A stretch of DNA of 37,610 bases from positions 1-37,610 of the IMG/VR virus record IMGVR_UViG_3300008450_000152; one strand, written 5' to 3'. Every line of letters starts with the position of its first letter. Position 1 is the first letter of the stretch. Below are positions 20,940-28,502 of the stretch, one piece after another. Both the position numbers and the translations under genes were made by a program. This DNA is from a virus. Below the pieces are notes generated by a model. The model did not search any database. It was not told the DNA's origin and saw only the letters and a list, made by a program, of their open reading frames with translations.

Positions 20940-21496
20940 TTCAATGCCTTTTTCAGTAACCCATTTAGTCTAACACCTATCCTATTTCGTGCCTCATAAT
21001 ATGGTTGAAAGAAGAATCCACCCATCCCAGCAAGAACAGATTTGCCCCCGGGTATAGGGAAGCCATCGTCCATAATCTTTTTGTATATGGCATACCAATG
21101 CTTCTTATTTATACCTTTTGCTTCCGCCCATTTGTATATGTTCTCCATACCCGTTAGGCCAGTTCCATTATTTGAAATCCCCTTAAACCGCATTGCAGTC
21201 TTCTCGAACCCAGGCTTTTTGACATATCGTGTCCTAATCCCAAACTCTACAAATGCAGAATAAGGTGCGGCTGATATATACTGCACTTTTTTGCCATCCC
21301 TTAGACTACTTATGCCATTAACAAGCTCGCCGGTAGTATTGAGCTTCATCGCATTGCTTTTGGCTTGCTGCACGGCAATCTTTACCTCGCTTTCAATAAT
21401 GTCGTAGGCGCTATCCTTGATTTTTGTCGGGATAGACCTGAGAAGGTTCCTCAGTTCAGTATTATTCTTGATATTAAACTTAAACCCGTCTGCCAT
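20936..21496 (-). CDS. HK97 gp10-like head-tail protein
   Basis: 186 residues. The start KFNIKNNTELRNLLRSIPTK, then the helix SEVKIAVQQAKSNAMK and the strand part YISAAPYSAFVEFGIRTRYV are the usual signature of the HK97 gp10 family, which completes the neck. The C-terminal region with GMGGFFFQPYYEARNRIG also fits. Its stop forms ATGA with the terminator gene and the start shares one base with the stop of the head-closure gene. It is probably a neck or tail completion factor. Confidence 0.76.
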   Translation of the reverse strand: MADGFKFNIKNNTELRNLLRSIPTKIKDSAYDIIESEVKIAVQQAKSNAMKLNTTGELVNGISSLRDGKKVQYISAAPYSAFVEFGIRTRYVKKPGFEKTAMRFKGISNNGTGLTGMENIYKWAEAKGINKKHWYAIYKKIMDDGFPIPGGKSVLAGMGGFFFQPYYEARNRIGVRLNGLLKKALK

Positions 21497-21813
21497 TACT
21501 TTTCAGCTATTGCAAAGATTCGCCACATCCTTCTGCGCTCCTGTATATTGGTAATGCCGTTGATGGCATACCTTTTACCCCTGTAAAGGATAGTATAACT
21601 TTTTGTTGGAGTGAAGCCAGTCGTATATTGTACGTCAAAGTTGTAGGAATCTATAATTACACCTTCGTTATGCAAGAAAGTACGGTTGCTGGAAGTAGGC
21701 CTGGCCCATGCAAATGCCTCGTATATAGTTGTCATCGTCTCTACCGCACCGCCAGAGTCCTGCCCAGTCAAGGTAGATTGCTGAAAGGCTATCTTCTGCA
21801 TCCGACCCGTCAT
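21496..21813 (-). CDS. head closure protein (stopper)
   Basis: 105 residues. The phrase IYEAFAWARPTSSNRTFLH, then FTPTKSYTILYRGKRYAING and the ending RRMWRIFAIAEK give the pattern of SPP1 gp16/HK97-type head closure proteins (a small beta barrel). It is coupled by ATGA to the connector gene and precedes gp10, the standard order. It would plug the portal after packaging. Confidence 0.72.
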   Translation of the reverse strand: MTGRMQKIAFQQSTLTGQDSGGAVETMTTIYEAFAWARPTSSNRTFLHNEGVIIDSYNFDVQYTTGFTPTKSYTILYRGKRYAINGITNIQERRRMWRIFAIAEK

Positions 21814-22355
21814 ATGACAAACCTTTTGTTGTTCATAATCGTCCTTTCCGCCTCTACAGAAATATCCAATCTGCCATCATTGTACTCACCTCTATGATTG
21901 AAGATAAAGGTAAACATCTGCAATATGGCAAGTTTCAAATCGGCAGGTACGGTAGTATAGCCTGCCTTGTATTCTATTTCATAAATACCGGCCTTACTGA
22001 CTACAATGACTTCATCATTAGCACCATAATTGACAGGCTGGCCGCTACTATTGACAATGTATTGACCGCATTCGTCAATACCAAGCTCATAGCCGTAATT
22101 AAACGTCTTTACGGGGCTATAAGATAGTTTGAACAAGGTATTAGGGTATAGTTGCACTACCTGCTTGACCGTCTTTTCTATCAGCGCAAGTCCAGTCGCA
22201 TTTTCTATCGCTATTCGTGCGGCAGATATGTAGATTGGAATTATGCTGTCATAATCAGGGTAGTCTATTGCAGCGTGCAATTTGGCCTGCTCGACAGTTA
22301 TAGGCTCGGAACCTGTATCAGAGATTTTGGTACTTATTACGGTATTGATGGGCAT
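21810..22355 (-). CDS. head-tail connector, gp6-like
   Basis: 181 residues. EPITVEQAKLHAAIDYPDYD, then IPIYISAARIAIENATGLAL and the long helix KLAILQMFTFIFNHRGEY are typical of the HK97 gp6/QLRG-type connector that docks on the portal. It is the first head-tail joining gene after the glycosyltransferase island; its 5' end overlaps the last glycosyltransferase gene by 38 nt. That overlap hints that the island's last gene has settled into the operon. Confidence 0.82.
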   Translation of the reverse strand: MPINTVISTKISDTGSEPITVEQAKLHAAIDYPDYDSIIPIYISAARIAIENATGLALIEKTVKQVVQLYPNTLFKLSYSPVKTFNYGYELGIDECGQYIVNSSGQPVNYGANDEVIVVSKAGIYEIEYKAGYTTVPADLKLAILQMFTFIFNHRGEYNDGRLDISVEAERTIMNNKRFVI

Positions 22356-23349
22356 AATTGTACTTGTAGTCGATTGCTATTTTTGTTATCCATGACTCAA
22401 ACGCTTTAAGTTCCGTATTTGGATCTAATTCCCTGCTCCTTTCCCTTGCCTTTGCGCTCCACTTACGATAAACTCTTTCGTTATTGAGTCTGTTTATGGC
22501 ATTTACCCATGCATCTATATCGTCTCTATCTTCCACAAATATACCTGCATTTAAACAATTTTCTTCCAATCCGGGCGTCTTGGTCGCTATGACAGGAATG
22601 CCATTACACATAGCCTCGGTTGCAGTTCTGCCCCAACTTTCATATTTGCTGGGCATTAGCAATATCCGAGTCTGCCTATACACAGGCCTAATGTCTACTT
22701 GCTTATCATAGACTATAACATTGCTCGGCTGATCCGTTATTTGGCCAATTTTTATAGGTTCAGAGTAGGATCCTTTAACGCCTAAGAACTTTACGTCTGG
22801 CATCCTTTCCGCTATAGCCTTTAGGATATGTCCACCCTTGTTATGGTCGAGGTTTATCAGCGTTACATATTTTCCATCCCAAGGGTCATTTGCCACGTCA
22901 TAATACCTCCAATCCGTAGGTGGATGCATTACAATGCTTGGATGCTGATATTGCAGTTCATTCTTAGTCCATTCGGAATTATATACAACGAATTGGGTTA
23001 ATTCAGCATTAGTTAGATGCTCCCTTTTGTAATTATTGTGAATTAAATGGAAAACAGGTTTCTTGAACATACCTGCTAAAGCCTGCGACCATGCAGAATA
23101 ATCAAGATGGGTTATGATTGCGTCTGCTTGGTTAAATAGCATTGTCTCATTATACTGATCTGGAGGAAAAACATCTACATCGTCGAAAATGTAATGGCTA
23201 TCTATCCTATGCTTATTTGCCTGCTTGAGCAATACTTTGACAGTGTGTCCCTTTGATTGCAGGTATTTGTTGATTTGATGCAACATCATTTCTGCGCCAC
23301 ATACGTGGTGGGGAGGATAAAGATGGATGGAACACAATATATTCAGCAT
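22318..23349 (-). CDS. GT4-family glycosyltransferase
   Basis: 343 residues. The N-terminus reads MLNILCSIHLYPPHHVCGAE, then MMLHQINKYLQSKGHTVKVL, as in GT-B enzymes that begin with an acceptor-side Rossmann fold. The C-terminal half has ILLMPSKYESWGRTATEAMC, then NGIPVIATKTPGLEENC, which is the E-x-x-G/E-x7-E type nucleotide-sugar site of GT4. It should transfer a sugar from a nucleotide donor; the substrate is not known. It lies with three related genes between the capsid and connector genes, so the acceptor might be a virion protein. Confidence 0.88.
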   Translation of the reverse strand: MLNILCSIHLYPPHHVCGAEMMLHQINKYLQSKGHTVKVLLKQANKHRIDSHYIFDDVDVFPPDQYNETMLFNQADAIITHLDYSAWSQALAGMFKKPVFHLIHNNYKREHLTNAELTQFVVYNSEWTKNELQYQHPSIVMHPPTDWRYYDVANDPWDGKYVTLINLDHNKGGHILKAIAERMPDVKFLGVKGSYSEPIKIGQITDQPSNVIVYDKQVDIRPVYRQTRILLMPSKYESWGRTATEAMCNGIPVIATKTPGLEENCLNAGIFVEDRDDIDAWVNAINRLNNERVYRKWSAKARERSRELDPNTELKAFESWITKIAIDYKYNYAHQYRNKYQNL

Positions 23350-23352
23350 ATA

Positions 23353-24102
23353 TCAAAGGATTTTCCAATTATGGCAGTATATGTCTTTAGTTTCTAAATG
23401 CGAGGCGTCAGGACCAAACCATTTGGAAGGGGCCATAACATCCCCTCCTGCCAGCCAGGCTGCCCACCAAGAGTACGTACTATTCGCTATTATGTGGGCT
23501 TTGCAAGCCTTCATTACTCTAAAACTATCTATTGTGTTGCCATCATACCACCAATGGTCACCGGGAGGCAATGTGCCTAAATGCTCTTTGGCCTTCATCA
23601 TATCGTCAGAGAATATCATATATGGGCCGGGCAATTCAGACATAGCCTCTTGGTAATATTCTCTGGTGCAGATAGGATGGTAATTAGATCCATAATCTCC
23701 CATACGGATATGTACTGCCGTGTATGCTACAGGGCTATGTTCCTCTGCAAGAGTAAAGTAATGTCTTACCTTATCTGCGCAATGTGTAAAGTATTTGCTT
23801 GACTGCATATGACCGGAGTAACTATAGCCATCGGGATGCTGCAAGCCTTGCCAACCCCAATTTACATGATATTCTGGAAGGCATTTATGCTCTTCTTGTT
23901 GCTTAGGCAAAGGATTTGCAAAGTATTTCGCAATAGATATATCTTCCTTAGTTCCAAACCGTTCTAAAGCATCGTAGTTTACCCATTCAGGAAATGAATA
24001 ATTGTATCCATTTGCCTCGGCAATGCCTATGACCCCTGCAATCTGGAACATCTGATTGCCTAATCTGCCGTATCTGCCAAGCGCATTATATGTTATTGCC
24101 AT
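23353..24102 (-). CDS. GT11-family (alpha-1,2-fucosyltransferase-like)
   Basis: 249 residues. The family marks are visible in order: GRLGNQMFQIAG near the N-terminus, then HIRMGDYGS in the middle (the H-x-R-x-G-D fucosyltransferase signature), then MIFSDDMMKAKE and NSTYSWWAAWLAGG near the end. GT11 enzymes use GDP-fucose and transfer to a galactose-type acceptor. The start is fixed by the 10-nt overlap with the gene before it. In this phage a fucosylated glycan on the virion or on a host surface is possible; the substrate is inferred. Confidence 0.85.
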   Translation of the reverse strand: MAITYNALGRYGRLGNQMFQIAGVIGIAEANGYNYSFPEWVNYDALERFGTKEDISIAKYFANPLPKQQEEHKCLPEYHVNWGWQGLQHPDGYSYSGHMQSSKYFTHCADKVRHYFTLAEEHSPVAYTAVHIRMGDYGSNYHPICTREYYQEAMSELPGPYMIFSDDMMKAKEHLGTLPPGDHWWYDGNTIDSFRVMKACKAHIIANSTYSWWAAWLAGGDVMAPSKWFGPDASHLETKDIYCHNWKIL

Positions 24103-24806
24103 TCGTTATCGCGCTTCCTGTGGTGATGAAATATAACCGGATATGGCCTGTCGTTCATTCCATCGTCATATACAAATGCGCCATAATTATAGTGCGCAGG
24201 CCACCACCAGGTCTTTATATTATGCTTATGAGCCAAACAAGTCAGGATGGCTTGATCGTGTCTATGCTCTCTAAAGTCAGAATGATTCGGCAAAACAGAA
24301 GGGCTATCATCTATCAGATTTGGGACCTCGCACCAACCGAGCCATTCTTTTACAAAACTCCTGCTTCTATCGCATACTCTGAGTAAAATACCAGAGGCCT
24401 GACATTGTTTAATTGGCATTGATTTCCAGCCAGTTATCGTATGCATTGTATCCATCTTGCACCATTGCTCATGTATGTACATATTACGAAATACCATGAT
24501 GTCATTGCCTAAATCCGTCAAATGCTTCAAAGGTGCTATAATTTCAACTCCGGCATCTGTATATAGTAACCAGTCTCCATCGGCGCCCCATTTCAGCTCC
24601 ATATCTATTATATATGGCTTCCAAAGCCAATATCCAGCGCCTCTTTCGTGCCGCAATATGTCATAATGAGCATGCACCCAATCCGGGTCTAAATCCTTTG
24701 GAACATATATCGTCGAACAATTAGCGCCCCACTTTATCGCACTATCAAATGCCAGTTGGGCGGAAATATCCATGTTTCCGCTGCTGAAAGTTATGTGTCT
24801 GAGCAT
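24093..24806 (-). CDS. glycosyltransferase-like protein (GxGYWLWKP family)
   Basis: 237 residues. Visible marks are RGAGYWLWKPYIIDMEL, then WLLYTDAGVEII, which carries a D-x-G nucleotide-sugar type motif, and EHRHDQAILTCLAHKH. I recognise this as the pattern of a putative GT-A enzyme found in bacterial polysaccharide clusters, with Y-W-x-W-K-P, a D-A-G donor site and an H-R-H-D-Q-x-I end. The exact CAZy family is not certain. It overlaps both neighbours by 10 and 16 nt, so the four genes form one tight unit. Confidence 0.68.
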   Translation of the reverse strand: MLRHITFSSGNMDISAQLAFDSAIKWGANCSTIYVPKDLDPDWVHAHYDILRHERGAGYWLWKPYIIDMELKWGADGDWLLYTDAGVEIIAPLKHLTDLGNDIMVFRNMYIHEQWCKMDTMHTITGWKSMPIKQCQASGILLRVCDRSRSFVKEWLGWCEVPNLIDDSPSVLPNHSDFREHRHDQAILTCLAHKHNIKTWWWPAHYNYGAFVYDDGMNDRPYPVIFHHHRKRDNEWQ

Positions 24807-25426
24807 ATGTTTCGTAGATATTCTTCTGACGCCTTAAATGTATCGCTATAGTCTACATTCCTGTTCCATAAATCTGAAAATGCAGGCTTTTGTACGCAAA
24901 GAAAAGGAATACTAACGTGTGCGGGTATAGAAGGCAAAATAAGCCTGTCTAAGAACGCATCATACATTTCGGCTGTGTTAGGTCTATAATAGCTTAAAAT
25001 GGCTGTAATGAGGCTGTGCGTGTATCCTATGGCATGTGTCGTATATGCCGAAGATATAGTTCTTAAATGGGTTGAGCAAAACCCTGGAGTCCTATGATTC
25101 GGGTAAGGCCTTGCGTTGCACCCATAATACATCCAAGCCCAATTCTGTTTGATAAGTTCTATATGTATTTTCTCAAACCAATGTACCGACTCAAATGCGC
25201 AATCATCCTCAAGGATTAGTACTCTATCGTACTCAGCCTCTGCGCAATGCATAAGTATTTGGTAATGAGACCAGTTAAAAGAATCTCTGGGCGTATCCTT
25301 TTTGACTGAATCAAAGAACTCGAACTCAAGTTCTATGGCATCAGCGTTACGCATGAACTGCTTTCTCCTGTCAATCCTTTCCGGTTGGGAAAGCACAATA
25401 ACTTTATCGTAAAATGTTTGGAACAT
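24791..25426 (-). CDS. GT25-like glycosyltransferase
   Basis: 211 residues from the start at 25426. Marks are KVIVLSQPERIDRRKQFM near the N-terminus, then the acceptor segment RDSFNWSHYQILMHCAEAEY, and RVLILEDDCAFES, whose E-D-D is the usual GT25 metal site. GT25 enzymes (LgtB/LPS galactosyltransferase-type) add sugars to glycans. The frame is open to 25471, but that part covers the capsid-gene terminator, so the ATG right after its T-tract is the probable start. It is the first gene of the island. Confidence 0.75.
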   Translation of the reverse strand: MFQTFYDKVIVLSQPERIDRRKQFMRNADAIELEFEFFDSVKKDTPRDSFNWSHYQILMHCAEAEYDRVLILEDDCAFESVHWFEKIHIELIKQNWAWMYYGCNARPYPNHRTPGFCSTHLRTISSAYTTHAIGYTHSLITAILSYYRPNTAEMYDAFLDRLILPSIPAHVSIPFLCVQKPAFSDLWNRNVDYSDTFKASEEYLRNICSDT

Positions 25427-25455
25427 AAAAAAGGGGGTACCCAAAGGTACGCCCC
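25427..25455 (-). terminator. intrinsic terminator after the capsid gene
   Basis: On the minus strand GGGGCGTACC, a short loop and GGTACCCCC pair with one C-C mismatch (25433-25455), then TTTTTT follows. The first GT gene's ATG begins directly after the T-tract. Capsid mRNA would be cut off here, with some read-through needed for the glycosyltransferases and the neck and tail genes unless another promoter exists. Confidence 0.72.
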
Positions 25456-25481
25456 TCTTTATGAAACTCACACACCAAACG

Positions 25482-26636
25482 TTAGGTGCCAGTCGTACCG
25501 TACACAGCAGCCTTCGGCTGGAAGGACAGCAGTTCGATACGAGCCTCAGCGCGGTAGGTGACCAAGTTCTTGATGAAGTCCGACTGATCGAACTCCGTTG
25601 AACGAACTTGGAAGCCCGAGGCCTGTGCGATGGCGAAGGCGTCAGTATTGATGATGTAGAACCTGGAGCCGGTAACTTGGCTGTGGGGAACTACGGGAAC
25701 ACCATTGATGCGTACAGAGCCGTTGGCGTCGATGGCTACAGAGGCAGGTACAGAATAATCACCAGGCTTGGTCAGAAGTACCTTGGACCATGCATCCCAT
25801 GTGGTCAGGATGATGTTTGCCATACCGAGGCCGAGGTTGCCATGCTGGGCGAGACCCGAAATCATCTTAGCAACAGTAACCGTCTCAGTCGTGGTAAGGG
25901 CGGTGCTGTTGGTGGCGATGTTGTTCAGGAAGCGAGTGTTGACAGCCTGGTTCCAGTCTTCAACCAGAGACTGGCTCAGGTAGGACTGGAGGAAGGGAAG
26001 GTCCTGAAGCATCTGGCGGCTCACCTTGACATAGCCGGCGATGAAGGGAACGGAAGTGTTCACCATTTCAACATCGTAGTCAAGCTGGGCCTTGTCATTG
26101 CCTTCGGTCTGTGCGCCGAAAGAACCTTCTCCAACCGGGGATTTGCCGCGGGGGAAAGTTACGTTGCCCGTGCCGGTCGGGATAATGCGGAAGACATCGT
26201 ACAGATGCGGGTTGTAGAAGCTGCGCAGGATGGGGTTCTGAACGTAGCTGATCTGGGAAGTGCCAGTCAGGTTGTTGCTCATAGTCATCGTAGCTACATC
26301 CTTCATGGACATAAACGACTTTTCCGACTTGATGGAATCGTAGTTGTCGTTGACGATGTCGATGACGGCCTGCTTCAGGTGCTGGCTGTTGCTCCAACCG
26401 GACTTGTAGTCGGCAGTAATAGCAGATTTGACCTTGCCGGAATCGGCCAGCAGGCGGTCTACATTCTGCTTCAGCTCGATTAGGCTTTCGCCCTTCTTGG
26501 CGCTGTCTTCATTGAGCTGCGATACCTTGGCCTCTATCTCCTTATTAACCTTGGCAAACTCGGCAGCCAGTTCGTCCTTGTATCCTTTAATCTTAGGATC
26601 AAGAACGTCCGTAATTGCTTTAACGGTTTCGTTCAT
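25482..26636 (-). CDS. major capsid protein, HK97 fold
   Basis: 384 residues. The first ~110 are a coiled-coil delta-type scaffold (ELAAEFAKVNKEIEAKVSQL, then LIELKQNVDRLLADSGKV), expected to be cut off by the prohead protease. The folded part has GTGNVTFPRGKSPVGEG, then FIAGYVKVSRQMLQDLPFLQ, which are standard HK97 major capsid signatures, and ends ARIELLSFQPKAAVYGT. It follows the protease gene by one base and is followed by a strong terminator. The absence of a separate scaffold gene agrees with the delta domain. Confidence 0.92.
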   Translation of the reverse strand: MNETVKAITDVLDPKIKGYKDELAAEFAKVNKEIEAKVSQLNEDSAKKGESLIELKQNVDRLLADSGKVKSAITADYKSGWSNSQHLKQAVIDIVNDNYDSIKSEKSFMSMKDVATMTMSNNLTGTSQISYVQNPILRSFYNPHLYDVFRIIPTGTGNVTFPRGKSPVGEGSFGAQTEGNDKAQLDYDVEMVNTSVPFIAGYVKVSRQMLQDLPFLQSYLSQSLVEDWNQAVNTRFLNNIATNSTALTTTETVTVAKMISGLAQHGNLGLGMANIILTTWDAWSKVLLTKPGDYSVPASVAIDANGSVRINGVPVVPHSQVTGSRFYIINTDAFAIAQASGFQVRSTEFDQSDFIKNLVTYRAEARIELLSFQPKAAVYGTTGT

Positions 26637-26637
26637 T

Positions 26638-27468
26638 TTAGAAATGTTTGAGAGTGATAAGATTTATTGCATCTAACAGGTCGCCATTATCACTCTTTTG
26701 CTGAGCAGGTGCTTCATCGGCTACCTCCTTGCTACTCATAGTTTCTACGACCTGATACAACTGCTTGATTTCCAAAAGACACATTTCGATAGCTTCATCC
26801 GTAGCATTGCTGTTCCGGACGAACTTCTCGAACGTTTTGATTCTATCTTTAATGTCTTTGGTGCTTTTCATGCCCAACAACGGCGTAAACTCATTGGCCC
26901 CCCATGCTGTCAGGGAAGAGCCTTCGTAAAGTTTAAGGTCGAACATTTCATTGCCATCCTGACCTTTCTGCTCCCTGACTACCGAAAAACCGATGCTGTG
27001 TTCCTTCACAAGTTCGGACTCTACCATCTTGATGAAGTCCTGACCCAGATTGTGCGTCCCTACCTTGGACTCGTAATAAAGGCCGTAGGAATCCTCATTC
27101 AATACCTGCAGTACACCCAATGGCTTGCTCGGATCGTGGTTCATTAGGTGCTTTATCCGGCCCTTAGGGAACCATTCATCTATGCTGCGCTTGAATGCGC
27201 CAGGGCGAATAATATCTCCGTCAGAGTCTTTAACGTCGAATGCAGAAAAGTATCCAGTTACGATACCCTTCTTTGCATCTACGTCTTTTATGCTGTGCCC
27301 AATGGCCTTGTAACCGTATATCATTGACTTATGGTTGTCATCATCCTCGTCTTCATCTTCTTGCGCAAGATAAGCAACATATGCACTAATGGCAGATTCG
27401 CGGCTTGTGTATTTACATAACCCATCGCCAATGCGATATGTTCCGTCTCCGCAGGAATTGACAGGCAT
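26638..27468 (-). CDS. prohead protease, S78 family
   Basis: 276 residues. The catalytic part shows FDVKDSDGDIIRPGAFKRSI near 78-95, His111 in LMNHDPSKPLG and Ser158 in KEHSIGFSVV, the His/Ser pair of herpesvirus-like S78 proteases. The N-terminus adds a short Cys-containing mini-domain (PVNSCGDGTYRIGDGLCKY), followed by an acidic linker. The enzyme would cleave the scaffold part of the capsid protein. It is directly ahead of the capsid gene, as usual. Confidence 0.9.
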   Translation of the reverse strand: MPVNSCGDGTYRIGDGLCKYTSRESAISAYVAYLAQEDEDEDDDNHKSMIYGYKAIGHSIKDVDAKKGIVTGYFSAFDVKDSDGDIIRPGAFKRSIDEWFPKGRIKHLMNHDPSKPLGVLQVLNEDSYGLYYESKVGTHNLGQDFIKMVESELVKEHSIGFSVVREQKGQDGNEMFDLKLYEGSSLTAWGANEFTPLLGMKSTKDIKDRIKTFEKFVRNSNATDEAIEMCLLEIKQLYQVVETMSSKEVADEAPAQQKSDNGDLLDAINLITLKHF

Positions 27469-27493
27469 TACTTCTTGGGTTTCTTCGGCTTTT

Positions 27494-28411
27494 TCAAAAC
27501 AAATCGGTTAATCTGAACAATATATCTGTATCTAAAATGCTCCGCTCTCTTACAATGGGCCTCCCAAGGTTGTCCAAGTTTGGTAGTAGATTCAAGGTGC
27601 ATCGGCAATTTATCACGTTGTCTGCGCTTGCCAATGGATCGCCCGGGAATCTAATTTCTTCACCATTATTGAAAGCAACATTCAAAGGTAGTACCGTTCC
27701 ATGTAGCCTTGTATGACTAAATGGTTTATCCCTTACCCTTTCATCCTCTGCGGTATTCCATTCCTTGTACACCTCGAATGGTAAAGCCGCGCCGGCTAAC
27801 AATATACCAGCGTTCAATGCTCTTGTAACTTCAGTACGGGCAATCCTCATGGCCCGAATGGAGGGTATATTGCTCTTGAGCAAGGTTCTAATAATCTCTT
27901 CCTCTTTAATATTTGCCGATGCTGAATTACTCAATATCTTGAGCAAATCCTTGCGTGTAGTCTCATTTATGTCTCCAACAAAGGTCACAGCATGCTGGCG
28001 CAGAAATGTATCTATTGCACTCTCCCATACCGGAATGAAGCGATTGATAGACTTCCATTCATAGGGTAGTCTTACGCTTTTGTTCGTAGTATAATCTCTA
28101 TTTACGACCTCTTTGTATGTACGCTTTGCATAGAACATGGCTACATCCCGGTACATCTTCATCAATGGCTCGAATATCTTATCGTCGTATAGCAACCTTG
28201 ATGTAGATGCCATCGCCATTGAAACGCCCTGCATGCGTACTATATCGGACACATACTTAAACCTTTTGGAAATCGCTTTATGCATGGCATCATACAAGAC
28301 AGTTTCATGCCTTACAGATGGCCTAATTTGCTCCCTCCATGCCATCTTCTGCATCAACTGCTTGTTGGTACCTTGATAGTAGTTTTTGGTAATATGACTG
28401 TCTGGCGGCAT
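27494..28411 (-). CDS. Mu gpF-like head morphogenesis protein
   Basis: 305 residues. Helices at the N-terminus precede the family region, in which IRAMRIARTEVTRALNAG, then EVYKEWNTAEDERVRDKPFS, then HTRLHGTVLPLN and DNVINCRCTLNLL follow in order; R-T-E, W-x-x...H, H-x-x-L-H-G and N-C-R-C-x are the usual Mu gpF/SPP1 gp7 marks. The protein is made in the head and may be injected with DNA. It comes straight after the portal gene, the usual order. Its start overlaps the small protein at 28323-28502, and a later Met at 28354 is also possible. Confidence 0.82.
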   Translation of the reverse strand: MPPDSHITKNYYQGTNKQLMQKMAWREQIRPSVRHETVLYDAMHKAISKRFKYVSDIVRMQGVSMAMASTSRLLYDDKIFEPLMKMYRDVAMFYAKRTYKEVVNRDYTTNKSVRLPYEWKSINRFIPVWESAIDTFLRQHAVTFVGDINETTRKDLLKILSNSASANIKEEEIIRTLLKSNIPSIRAMRIARTEVTRALNAGILLAGAALPFEVYKEWNTAEDERVRDKPFSHTRLHGTVLPLNVAFNNGEEIRFPGDPLASADNVINCRCTLNLLPNLDNLGRPIVRERSILDTDILFRLTDLF

Positions 28412-28502
28412 CTCGTAGTCTCTTCTCTATGATACAGTTCCTTTCTTCGGGAATCTTAGGGTATTTGGTCATCACCTCGGCCCAAAGCGTTGGGTTGTAC
28501 AT
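28323..28502 (-). CDS. small overlapping protein between portal and gpF-like gene
   Basis: 59 residues from MYNPTLWAEVMTKYPKIPEE. It is charged and helical, with NCIIEKRLRDAARQSYYQKL and a short acidic tail, and ends in TAG. It overlaps both the portal end and the start of the gpF-like gene in other frames. The composition is normal for a real small protein, and such genes are seen between portal and gpF-like genes of Bacteroidota phages. No family is known. The alternative is that it is only a by-product of overlap. Confidence 0.42.
   Translation of the reverse strand: MYNPTLWAEVMTKYPKIPEERNCIIEKRLRDAARQSYYQKLLSRYQQAVDAEDGMEGAN

Noticed and set aside
20004-20999. 331-codon plus-strand open frame opposite tail tube and terminator genes
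   Set aside because: It spans three well-supported minus-strand genes, has no recognisable domain and no promoter, and looks like an antisense shadow.
25608-26483. 291-codon plus-strand open frame opposite the capsid gene
   Set aside because: It is the exact antisense of a well-supported capsid gene; the protein has no motif and its composition follows from the codon pattern of the sense strand.
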